NCBI GenBank assembly: GCA_002503395.1
Contig: DARQ01000072.1
Span: 28,315 to 41,128 of the forward strand
Source of the DNA: Euryarchaeota archaeon UBA60
GTDB lineage: Archaea; Thermoplasmatota; Poseidoniia; Poseidoniales; Poseidoniaceae
Direction of reading: 5' to 3'
DNA length: 12,814 nucleotides
The notes under the pieces are model-generated. The model was not told the DNA's origin. It was given only the letters and a program-made list of their open reading frames with translations, and made no database searches. A program made the translations under genes and the position numbers. Shown piece after piece: positions 6,822-12,814 of the stretch (position 1 is its first letter; the number at the start of each line of letters is the position of its first letter).

Positions 6822-7931
6822 TTACCAATCACCAGGTGATGGCGTCGAAGTGACATTCCAGTTTTCTGTTTCCCCCGGTGAACCACCTAGGAATATTATC
6901 GAATCACCGACACCTATGCGCCAAGTATGATTCCAAGTGATGGTGAACACAATGGTCCCAGTCGAAGCAATATCAGCATATGTCAAAGAAAGCGAACCAG
7001 AGACATCGCCTAGGCCATCCTGAACCCCGACCCCTAACAAACCCGACTCGCTGAGGTCGCTGATGAATGATGCATTCCCGGATTCCTGCAACTCGGCCCA
7101 GCCCGAATACAGAGCCACCTCACCACCGGGGAGCACACCTGATTCAAACAATACTGAGGCAGCTGATGAACCGGTCTGCCGCATAAGTCCCCAACCTGAC
7201 ATGTTTACCGCAAATCCATTGGGATTATACATTTCGATCCACTCCGGTTGCCCGGCAATCGGTCTGGTTTGGAATTCGGTGATGCGCAGGGAGGGGAAGT
7301 GCTGTGCCCCATCGTGCACCTCAAGGGTTATTCTGGCCAATTCATCACCTAATGCAAGAACTCGGCTTGCCGTAGAACTATCCTTTGCCGCGGTTCTTGG
7401 GGTACCATCGTCAAATAGAATGGTGTCGATACGACTGGAATCATCACTATTGACCACCTTGATTACCAGCTTAAACTGATATGATTCATCGAGTCCGATG
7501 CCACGGGCAAATTGCCTTTCTGATATATTCTTCAGGGCCGATAATTTCTTGCCGGCAAGGACCCCGTCAGCGGTGACTAAACCGGGCAGTACATCGCCTC
7601 CTATCAGCATCGAGGCATTTACCAAATGCCAATCGCTGGTCGCATTACCCAGATCACGATTGCCTTCTTGCCAAGGTACGAATAATCCTTCGTCATCGGT
7701 CAATCGCTGAAGGCCTTCGGAAGCGGCGCGGTCCAAGCGGTCCAAACCCGGCTCATTCGCCCCCAAGCTCAACTGCGCCAACGAGAGATAAGCAGTGACT
7801 ATCATCAAGAATAATATGAACGCGGAAAGGAATTCTATCACCGCGGTCATTCCGGACTCATCGCCCGCAAGCGAGCGGCAAGGCAAAGCCGGGTCAGCGT
7901 CCACGAAACGCCACCGACAACGCCCCCCCAT
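6822..7931 (-). CDS. Pilin-like membrane-anchored protein with lamin-tail domain
   Basis: A 369-residue exported protein. After a short leader (about 1-27) there is GDESGMTAVIEFLSAF followed by a hydrophobic segment (about 28-52). The layout resembles class III (type IV pilin-like) signal sequences: a Gly before the hydrophobic stretch and a Glu near its start. The Glu is at +6 after Gly rather than the usual +5, and there is no basic pair at the cleavage site, so processing is uncertain. The region around 214-330 is a lamin-tail-like domain: LRITEFQ, EWIEMYNPNGFAVNMSGWGL, then LPGGEVALYSG. This beta-sandwich fold is common in secreted proteins. Several N-glycosylation sequons (NAT, NAS, NMS) fit an outside location. 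The start could be the ATG at 7929-7931 or a GTG at 7953-7955. It is first in the minus-strand operon with the KaiC-like genes and divergent from the large surface protein. Confidence 0.8.
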   Translation of the reverse strand: MGGRCRWRFVDADPALPCRSLAGDESGMTAVIEFLSAFILFLMIVTAYLSLAQLSLGANEPGLDRLDRAASEGLQRLTDDEGLFVPWQEGNRDLGNATSDWHLVNASMLIGGDVLPGLVTADGVLAGKKLSALKNISERQFARGIGLDESYQFKLVIKVVNSDDSSRIDTILFDDGTPRTAAKDSSTASRVLALGDELARITLEVHDGAQHFPSLRITEFQTRPIAGQPEWIEMYNPNGFAVNMSGWGLMRQTGSSAASVLFESGVLPGGEVALYSGWAELQESGNASFISDLSESGLLGVGVQDGLGDVSGSLSLTYADIASTGTIVFTITWNHTWRIGVGDSIIFLGGSPGETENWNVTSTPSPGDW

Positions 7932-8048
7932 AAGCCTACGGTTGAGCCAGAGCACTATTCGCCATTATGGATTGGTGGTTTTACCCATCATTTGGCTGGC
8001 CTTTAGGCCAGCACAGCCGAACCCTATTTGAGGTACGGATGTTACACA
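7932..8048. other. Divergent promoter region between the two surface-protein genes
   Basis: The 117 bases between the pilin-like gene (minus) and the large surface protein (plus) must drive both. Candidates are CCTATTT at 8023-8029, about 20-26 bases before the ATG at 8049 and so consistent with a near-leaderless plus transcript, and the AT-rich CATTATGG near 7965-7972 for the minus gene. A perfect 7-bp inverted repeat occupies 7995-8012. None of the TATA assignments is strong. Confidence 0.4.
7995..8012. promoter_or_regulatory. Perfect inverted repeat in the shared divergent promoter
   Basis: GCTGGCC-TTTA-GGCCAGC is a perfect 7-bp dyad with a 4-base centre, lying between the pilin-like gene and the large surface-protein gene. 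Its location, 64 bases before one start and 37 before the other, suits an operator that co-regulates both genes. A structural RNA role is less likely because it would need to be transcribed. Confidence 0.5.
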
Positions 8049-11039
8049 ATGCCGATGCAGTGCGGCCGCGGGCTATCAATCCTTGAGAAAGACCTCTCAC
8101 TTTTTCGCTCACACAAAGCCTTGATTTTGGTTATAGGGTTGTTGATTTCGGGTTTTTCCGGGATTGTTTCACTACCGTCTGCCAGCGCCTCTCTTGAGGG
8201 GGATGTGGCGGTGATATCGGGTTCAACCCCAATTCCATGGTCTAATTATTCACAATGGGATTCGATTCAACCTTCGGTTATCGTGCAGAACCTCGGCTCC
8301 ATAACTACCTCTAGCAAGGCGGTGAAATGGACCACCTGTGCCGGGGATTTCGTCACTACGCTGTGTTCCGGAGGAACTGACCATAAAAATGGCCTGCAAT
8401 CAATTCCAATTCTTTCACCGGGACAAAGTGTAACGATAGAATTTGACTCCACCTTTGAGTATTATAACAAACCGGGAATCTACACCATCGTTTTCCGCTT
8501 TGTCATCGATGACCAGAATGCGAGCAACGATGCCATCGCCTACACCTTTAACCTAGCCGAGTACTTAATGGACATCGAGATTGATTCGGACTGGGATGTC
8601 AAGCCTGGGCATCACAATTATGCTTTTCAAGATGGTGACTGGATTTACAATACCAATACCGACTACCCGCTATACTTCAAGGGAATCGTCACCTCCTGCA
8701 TCACCAATTGCGATCTAGTGGTAGAGGCCGGTTGGCGATTATTAGACGACGACGACAACGTTATCGCTAATGATAGCGCGATAATCATTAATCCCGGAGG
8801 CGAATGGGGGCCAGAATTCTTCAACCTGTCTTTGCCAAATCTCAGTTCTCCCCAAGAAGGTGTATTCCTGCTCGAGTACGGGGTATTGAATTCGAGCAGT
8901 GATATGAATTCTTTCAACAACCTCGCTAGTTCATACGTGTTTTTTGACGATACTATAGATTTGATTGTCGAGAAGATGTATCCAGCCTACCAACCTGATT
9001 CCACCGATTACTTTTTCGGCCTAGGCTCAGTTGAGGTCGAGATAAAGAATAATGGCTATACCTCGATACTCAATACCACGATTGAACTGGAGATTTTTAC
9101 GGTTTTCTTTGAATACGAAAGCGGGCCATATTTTTGTGCCAATGTCACTATTCATCCCGGTAAAAGCATATTGTGCAATTATGACCTTGAAGGCCTAGGA
9201 TCAAAGGTGCTACGTATCTCCATTCCGACTTCCTTCGCGGTAGGTGATGATGCCAAGCCTTCGGACAATGTCCTTACCGAGACGGTGACTATCGTGGCCG
9301 GAGATATCAATCCTGTCGCTATTCAGGATAATGCATTGAGTACCTATGATACAGGTCAAAACATCACCCTGCGCGCTCAAGTGGCATCCACAGCGGCAAA
9401 GCCGCTGAATTACTCTTGGTATCTCGCTGGGGTTATAGAATGGTCATATGGTAAGAGCATCGAGTTCGACGCCAGCCTGATTGGCATGGGCGAACATATG
9501 TTCATGGTCAAGGTAGAAGATGCTCTGGGCAATAAAGAATCGGCATACACCTATCTGACCGTTTTCAATCGCACCAAGTTGCAACAAGCACCGTGGCTCG
9601 ATGGTGAGACGGTTACGTTGACATCGGCTCGAGTAGAAGCTGAGCAGAGCATGCCCGAAGTGGGTACTAATTACAATCTTCAAGCCGGATTGGACGCCCT
9701 CATTATAATGAATATCGAGGTCTTCAGTACCGACGCCTCAAATCCCGATACCGGCATGGAAAATATGTATCTCGAATTCAATCTCTCGGCTTTGATACCA
9801 CCTGCCATCAATAGAAGTTCATTGCAATTATTCAATTTACAGAATTTCACCGGTATTGAGTGGGGGCAATTGAGTGATGATGACGAGTTTTCCATTATCG
9901 ATGAGGAAACCGCTTCGGCAATATTGGTGAATTCTGGCGCTTATCTACTAGCTGGCATTATACCTGATATCGAGGTCAGCCCAGGTGCCGTCGACATCGA
10001 GATTCTCCCCGAAGGATATATGAAAGTAAATTGGCAACCTTCCGGTGATTTAGATAATAACTACTTCGGAGGTTGGAAGATATACCGAATCACCATGCCA
10101 GCCTCAACTAATATGCCATTCCCATTGGTCGATAGCGTAGAATCATACGAGACTTGGGAACTTCTTGTCGCCGATACCAGTAAGGCTGAATTAGGTGCCC
10201 ATAATGGCACTTGGAATGACCCCACTGCGCTCGCGGTCGGAATGTGTTCAAGTTATTTCGTGGTGCCAATCGACCGGCAATCGATTCCTGATTTCTACCG
10301 CGGTAATGTTTCCAGCATCTCTGAGTCAAGTGGGTTTTCGCAGTCGACACTGACCTGTGGTGATGCGGTACCACCGAATACCGAAGTGGTAAATTTGCAG
10401 CATACAGTTACATTCACCAATGATTCCGAATGCTGGAGTTGGTTCTTTGATTGGTCACGCTGTTATGTCGTCAACCTCACCTGGACCTGGCCTGCTGATG
10501 AAATCGGCGGTGCGGTCTCCTACAATTTGTATCGTTTGGATTCTCGACCAAATAATACCGACCTGAAATTTCTACAGCCGCTGGAAGCAAATATTTCATT
10601 CACCTCTCAAAGTGGAGGTTCGTACCAACAATCAGGCTGGACTCCCGGCGGGCCTGTTCCTTATCGCACCTACTACTATATCCTCGCACCAATCGATGAG
10701 GTCGGAAATGTGATGTATTTACAAACATACGGCGAGAGCAATAATATCGAGCGGGTACATGTCGATGACCAGTATTGGGATTATCGAGAATATCTGATAC
10801 CGGAGCCGCCGCCGGAGCCAGAGCCTCCTTACGGCATCGATTATCTGGCCAACTTTGAGTCCTACCTTGAGGATGAACCATTCCAACTCGCCGGCGTTAC
10901 ATTCCTGATTCTGTTGGTGATGAATCTCATCGGTCTGCCGCTATTGCGTCGCCGAGTGAAGAAGTTCAAGCAAACCATCAGCGGCGAACACCGCGACGAT
11001 GATGACTTGGACGATGACTTCTCCGACTTCTTTGACTGA
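8049..11039 (+). CDS. Large cell-surface protein, CARDB/PKD/FnIII-like domains with C-terminal membrane anchor
   Basis: About 996 residues from the ATG at 8049. An N-terminal hydrophobic stretch (about 23-45, ALILVIGLLISG...SASAS) looks like a signal peptide. The exterior part shows beta-rich modules. Three CARDB-like stretches come first (about 46-175, 175-300 and 300-415), with SIQPSVIVQNLGS, SPGQSVTIEFD and VEVEIKNNGYTS as typical pieces. A PKD-like module (about 417-505) has YSWYLAGV and VKVEDALGNKESAY. FnIII-like modules with KVNWQPSGDLDN/GWKIYRI and VVNLTWTWPADE/SYNLYRL begin near 639 and 776. A proline-rich hinge (PEPPPEPEPP), one transmembrane segment (about 945-967), RRRVKK and an acidic tail (DDDDLDDDFSDFFD) follow. 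Many Asn-X-Ser/Thr sequons suggest glycosylation. The start is unclear: a TTG at 8028 and an ATG at 8055 are also in frame, and the GAGGT at 8030-8034 best fits an out-of-frame ATG at 8039. Ligand or structural role is unknown. Confidence 0.88.
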   Translation: MPMQCGRGLSILEKDLSLFRSHKALILVIGLLISGFSGIVSLPSASASLEGDVAVISGSTPIPWSNYSQWDSIQPSVIVQNLGSITTSSKAVKWTTCAGDFVTTLCSGGTDHKNGLQSIPILSPGQSVTIEFDSTFEYYNKPGIYTIVFRFVIDDQNASNDAIAYTFNLAEYLMDIEIDSDWDVKPGHHNYAFQDGDWIYNTNTDYPLYFKGIVTSCITNCDLVVEAGWRLLDDDDNVIANDSAIIINPGGEWGPEFFNLSLPNLSSPQEGVFLLEYGVLNSSSDMNSFNNLASSYVFFDDTIDLIVEKMYPAYQPDSTDYFFGLGSVEVEIKNNGYTSILNTTIELEIFTVFFEYESGPYFCANVTIHPGKSILCNYDLEGLGSKVLRISIPTSFAVGDDAKPSDNVLTETVTIVAGDINPVAIQDNALSTYDTGQNITLRAQVASTAAKPLNYSWYLAGVIEWSYGKSIEFDASLIGMGEHMFMVKVEDALGNKESAYTYLTVFNRTKLQQAPWLDGETVTLTSARVEAEQSMPEVGTNYNLQAGLDALIIMNIEVFSTDASNPDTGMENMYLEFNLSALIPPAINRSSLQLFNLQNFTGIEWGQLSDDDEFSIIDEETASAILVNSGAYLLAGIIPDIEVSPGAVDIEILPEGYMKVNWQPSGDLDNNYFGGWKIYRITMPASTNMPFPLVDSVESYETWELLVADTSKAELGAHNGTWNDPTALAVGMCSSYFVVPIDRQSIPDFYRGNVSSISESSGFSQSTLTCGDAVPPNTEVVNLQHTVTFTNDSECWSWFFDWSRCYVVNLTWTWPADEIGGAVSYNLYRLDSRPNNTDLKFLQPLEANISFTSQSGGSYQQSGWTPGGPVPYRTYYYILAPIDEVGNVMYLQTYGESNNIERVHVDDQYWDYREYLIPEPPPEPEPPYGIDYLANFESYLEDEPFQLAGVTFLILLVMNLIGLPLLRRRVKKFKQTISGEHRDDDDLDDDFSDFFD

Positions 11040-11040
11040 G

Positions 11041-11123
11041 CGCGGTCAGAGGGATTCGAACCCTCGTGGGTACACCCACCGGATTAGCAATCCGGCGCAA
11101 TGGCCAGGCTATGCGATGACCGC
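11041..11123 (-). tRNA. tRNA-Ser (anticodon GCT)
   Basis: Read on the minus strand this folds as a class II tRNA. The acceptor stem is GCGGTCA paired with TGACCGC (7 bp), with a discriminator G as expected for serine. The D arm contains AGCCTGGCC. The anticodon stem CCGGA/TCCGG encloses the loop TTGCTAA, giving anticodon GCT, which reads AGC and AGU serine codons. A long variable arm follows (TGGGT-GT-ACCCA), then the T arm GAGGG-TTCGAAT-CCCTC. No CCA is encoded, as in many archaea, and no intron is seen. The gene is convergent with the surface-protein gene, whose stop codon ends at 11039. Confidence 0.96.
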
Positions 11124-11148
11124 AGTGTCTTGGCGACCGGTGATTCCA

Positions 11149-11156
11149 ACATAAAG
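11149..11156 (-). promoter_or_regulatory. Candidate TATA box for tRNA-Ser
   Basis: CTTTATGT on the minus strand is centred about 30 bases upstream of the tRNA 5' end at 11123, the usual spacing of an archaeal TATA box from a start close to a mature tRNA end. No other AT-rich element is as well placed. This is position and composition only. Confidence 0.45.
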
Positions 11157-11292
11157 CGAGCGGTGATGCTTGTGCGATAATACCCTCCAAATAGATGCTT
11201 GAACAATAGAATCCTGAGCACAAACAGCAAGGAGTAAGCGAAGAAAATTGATTATTGCATCGCATTACCCAACAATAAGCAATAACCGTGAT

Positions 11293-11442
11293 ATGATGAG
11301 CGTTTGCGACTGGCTTAAACAGGGGGAATACCGAAGGCCACTACGGTTTGAGACGACGTTCGACCTTAGGGAGAAAGGTTACCAGGAGGTAAAACCCTTA
11401 GCGAAAGTCGAGCCACAATTTGAATCTAGTGCCTTTCGCTAG
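11293..11442 (+). CDS. Possible small protein of 49 residues
   Basis: An open frame starting with two ATGs (MMSVCDWLKQGEYRRPLRFE...) and ending TAG at 11440-11442. It can be extended to a TTG at 11248, which has AAGGAG upstream but about 13 bases away. The composition is hydrophilic and protein-like (Glu, Lys, Arg, Phe, Tyr), with no membrane segment, cysteine pair or recognised motif. Its stop codon overlaps the convergent ctaB stop within CTAG (11439-11442), the same arrangement as the well-supported gene pair at 1648-1651. That is circumstantial support for a real gene. No clear promoter or Shine-Dalgarno site serves the ATG. The stretch could also be a non-coding RNA or simply spacer; I saw no tRNA, SRP or RNase P signature. 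Confidence 0.4.
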   Translation: MMSVCDWLKQGEYRRPLRFETTFDLREKGYQEVKPLAKVEPQFESSAFR

Positions 11443-12416
11443 AACGGCAACATGCAGACTATGACTAGGCCGAAAAACATCAGCGCCAAATACTTCAGCG
11501 AGTTCATGAAAGAAGAGAAAGCCGATGGTAATCTCCCCTTTTCGTCGATATCCTCGGTCGGATTGATTCGCCAAACCGTCGAGGCGTACCAGATACCCAG
11601 ACCTGCGGTCAGGATACTGGCAGAAATTCCGAGCCCATAATCGTTCCAGATTATCGGTATTACGGCGAGAGACACCAGCAGTACACAGTAAATCTTAGAC
11701 TCGAACAGGGTTCTGTCAGCCCCCTTTACATCGGGCAACATCGGGATGCCGACCTTGCCATACTCACCGCCGCGAAACAGTGCGAGAGCCCAGAAATGAG
11801 GGGGAGTCCACAGGAAAATCAGGAGGAATAACAACCACGGAATTGGCGACCCGAGGTCGAATGCATTGCTCGACTCAATACCGCCTGCAGCCGCAGCGGC
11901 CCAGCCGATGAGGGGTGGAGTAGCGCCAGCGGCTCCACCGATGACGATATTCTGCGGTGTTCTCCGTTTCAACCAGATGGTGTAGATGAAAACATAGAAT
12001 AGCACCGAAAAAGCGCTCCAAAAACCTGCTTTCCAATGAATATTCCACAGAATCCCAACCCCGATCAGCGCAATCACAATTCCGAATATCAGAACGTGTA
12101 TCGGCGAAATTTGGCCAGAAGGAAGCGGACGTTTGGCGGTGCGCTTCATTCCCTTGTCGATATCTCGTTCGTACCACATATTGATGGCATTGGCTCCGCC
12201 TGCCGACAGCGTTCCACCAATAATTACCAATATCGATGTAAAAATGGTATCCATCCAGTCGCGCGACGATGCATCTATTGCACCCTTACGCGCCAAAATA
12301 TCATGCATCAGAATTGCACATATCGCGGTGACTTGGAGAAGGACGATGACCCGTAATTTCATCAGCCGTAACCAGATGGTCACGAGGTTTGGAGATTCAT
12401 TCTCCACCGCGCTCAT
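11439..12416 (-). CDS. ctaB: Protoheme IX farnesyltransferase (heme O synthase)
   Basis: A 325-residue integral membrane prenyltransferase of the UbiA superfamily that adds a farnesyl group to heme B to give heme O. The first aspartate-rich region NMWYERDIDKGMKRTAKRPL (79-98) has the CtaB/CyoE pattern N-x-x-x-D-x-x-x-D-x-x-M-x-R-T-x-x-R-P-L. GAAGATPPLIGW (161-172), WTPPHFWALAL (203-213) and YGKVGIPMLPDVKG (219-232) are further family signatures. Multiple hydrophobic helices cover most of the length, and the size is normal. The ATG at 12414-12416 overlaps the ctaA stop codon in ATGA, so translation is probably coupled to ctaA. A purine-rich GGAGG stretch lies upstream inside ctaA. The stop overlaps the convergent small frame in CTAG. 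Confidence 0.97.
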   Translation of the reverse strand: MSAVENESPNLVTIWLRLMKLRVIVLLQVTAICAILMHDILARKGAIDASSRDWMDTIFTSILVIIGGTLSAGGANAINMWYERDIDKGMKRTAKRPLPSGQISPIHVLIFGIVIALIGVGILWNIHWKAGFWSAFSVLFYVFIYTIWLKRRTPQNIVIGGAAGATPPLIGWAAAAAGGIESSNAFDLGSPIPWLLFLLIFLWTPPHFWALALFRGGEYGKVGIPMLPDVKGADRTLFESKIYCVLLVSLAVIPIIWNDYGLGISASILTAGLGIWYASTVWRINPTEDIDEKGRLPSAFSSFMNSLKYLALMFFGLVIVCMLPF

Positions 12417-12814
12417 ACTTCATCCCCCTCCGCCGGCGCTGAAATTGCTATTTCGACCAACATAGCAGAAACTGCGATGGCTATGAATGATGCTACAGCA
12501 AGCACTAGATGAATCAGCGAGAGCCATTCGATGAAACCCTCGGTCGCGGTAAAGAGATAGAGTCCGCCGACGAGCAGATTTATCCCCCAGAGAAAGAAAG
12601 CCGAAGTAATGCTTCTTCCCAGAGCGCTACTTTTTTCGACAGATTCCTGCCATCCCCGTTGGCTACCCCAAAAGAGCAGACCCCCGACGACCAGAACCGC
12701 AATCCGGTGAGCCATTTGCACGAGAATCGGGGTTTGCGATACATCGGGCACTAATTCGCCTTGACAGAGTGGCCACGCTTCGCTGCCAACCCCACAGGCT
12801 TGGTTGTATTCTCC
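12413..12814 (-). CDS. ctaA: Heme A synthase, C-terminal part (runs off right edge)
   Basis: The C-terminal 133 codons of a CtaA/COX15 family membrane protein, which oxidises the C8 methyl of heme O to make heme A. The start lies beyond base 12814; reading continues in frame upstream of the ATG at 12751, which is therefore internal. Visible features are ACGVGSEAWPLCQGELVP, which matches the family's external-loop motif (xWPLCNGxxxP) with two cysteines nine residues apart, then VQMAHR, where the His is a conserved heme ligand, and LSLIHLVLAVA, with the second conserved His. Hydrophobic helices surround both. The cysteine spacing is wider than the CPDWPLC form of Bacillus-type enzymes. It overlaps ctaB by 4 bases, so the two form an operon for heme A supply to a terminal oxidase. 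Confidence 0.93.
   Translation of the reverse strand, partial: GEYNQACGVGSEAWPLCQGELVPDVSQTPILVQMAHRIAVLVVGGLLFWGSQRGWQESVEKSSALGRSITSAFFLWGINLLVGGLYLFTATEGFIEWLSLIHLVLAVASFIAIAVSAMLVEIAISAPAEGDEV

Noticed and set aside
8018..8027. CGAACCCTAT shared by the upstream regions of the SAP-motif gene (2470-2479) and the surface-protein gene
   Set aside because: The two copies sit at different distances from their starts and the match is short, so I do not call it a shared promoter element.
11330..11343. A 14-base match (ACCGAAGGCCACTA) to the minus strand of 4537-4550
   Set aside because: One match of this length is roughly what chance allows in 12.8 kb on both strands, and the flanks do not extend it.
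11248..11440. A possible structural RNA such as SRP RNA or RNase P RNA
   Set aside because: I could not find the conserved cores of either, and the only nearby box-like element (ATGATGA at 11293) lacks a matching D box.
1..12814. CRISPR arrays, insertion sequences, integrases or att sites, including at the tRNA-Ser
   Set aside because: No spaced direct repeats, transposase or recombinase frames, or duplicated tRNA 3' end were seen.

Overview
The window looks like part of a planktonic archaeal chromosome, most likely Euryarchaeota/Thermoplasmatota of the Marine Group II (Poseidoniales) type. This is inferred from gene content, not proven. The signs are a class II tRNA-Ser without an encoded CCA tail, single-domain KaiC/RadA-like ATPases, a pilin-like N-terminus fused to a lamin-tail domain, a large CARDB/PKD/FnIII-like surface protein with a C-terminal membrane anchor, an archaeal-style prenyltransferase, and aerobic heme A synthesis genes (ctaA, ctaB). 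Base composition is moderate. Genes are tightly packed; no insertion sequence, CRISPR array or other mobile element is visible.

Layout. (1) 1-527, minus: the N-terminal part of an isoprenyl diphosphate synthase, running off the left edge. (2) 596-1651, plus: a protein that aligns along its length with hydroxymethylbilane synthase (HemC) but lacks the catalytic aspartate and the cofactor-binding cysteine. (3) 1648-2280, minus: a coiled-coil protein whose stop codon overlaps that of the HemC-like gene in a shared CTAG. (4) 2491-4398, plus: a protein with three SAP-like N-terminal motifs and four diverged internal repeats. (5) 4560-7931, minus: an apparent operon, in transcription order a pilin-like/lamin-tail membrane protein, a complete KaiC-like ATPase, and two further RecA/KaiC-like proteins with lost P-loops. 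(6) 8049-11039, plus: a ~996-residue surface protein divergent from that operon. (7) 11041-11123, minus: tRNA-Ser(GCT), 1 nt from the surface-protein stop codon. (8) 11293-11442, plus: a possible 49-residue gene. (9) 11439-12416 and 12413-12814, minus: ctaB (heme O synthase) and the C-terminal part of ctaA (heme A synthase), overlapping by 4 nt.

How the genes fit together. ctaA and ctaB convert heme B to heme A for a terminal oxidase. The isoprenyl diphosphate synthase makes prenyl diphosphates of the class that ctaB and lipid synthesis consume. The HemC-like protein is probably not an active porphobilinogen deaminase. The most unusual part is 4560-11039: one intact and two ATP-site-degenerate KaiC-like proteins next to two exported or membrane-anchored proteins. 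This could be an uncharacterised surface-structure or signalling module, with the KaiC-like proteins forming a mixed assembly on the cytoplasmic side. That role is inference from gene order and motifs only.

The longest stretches without a confident gene are all under about 180 bases. They hold inverted repeats, weak promoter candidates or nothing recognisable.
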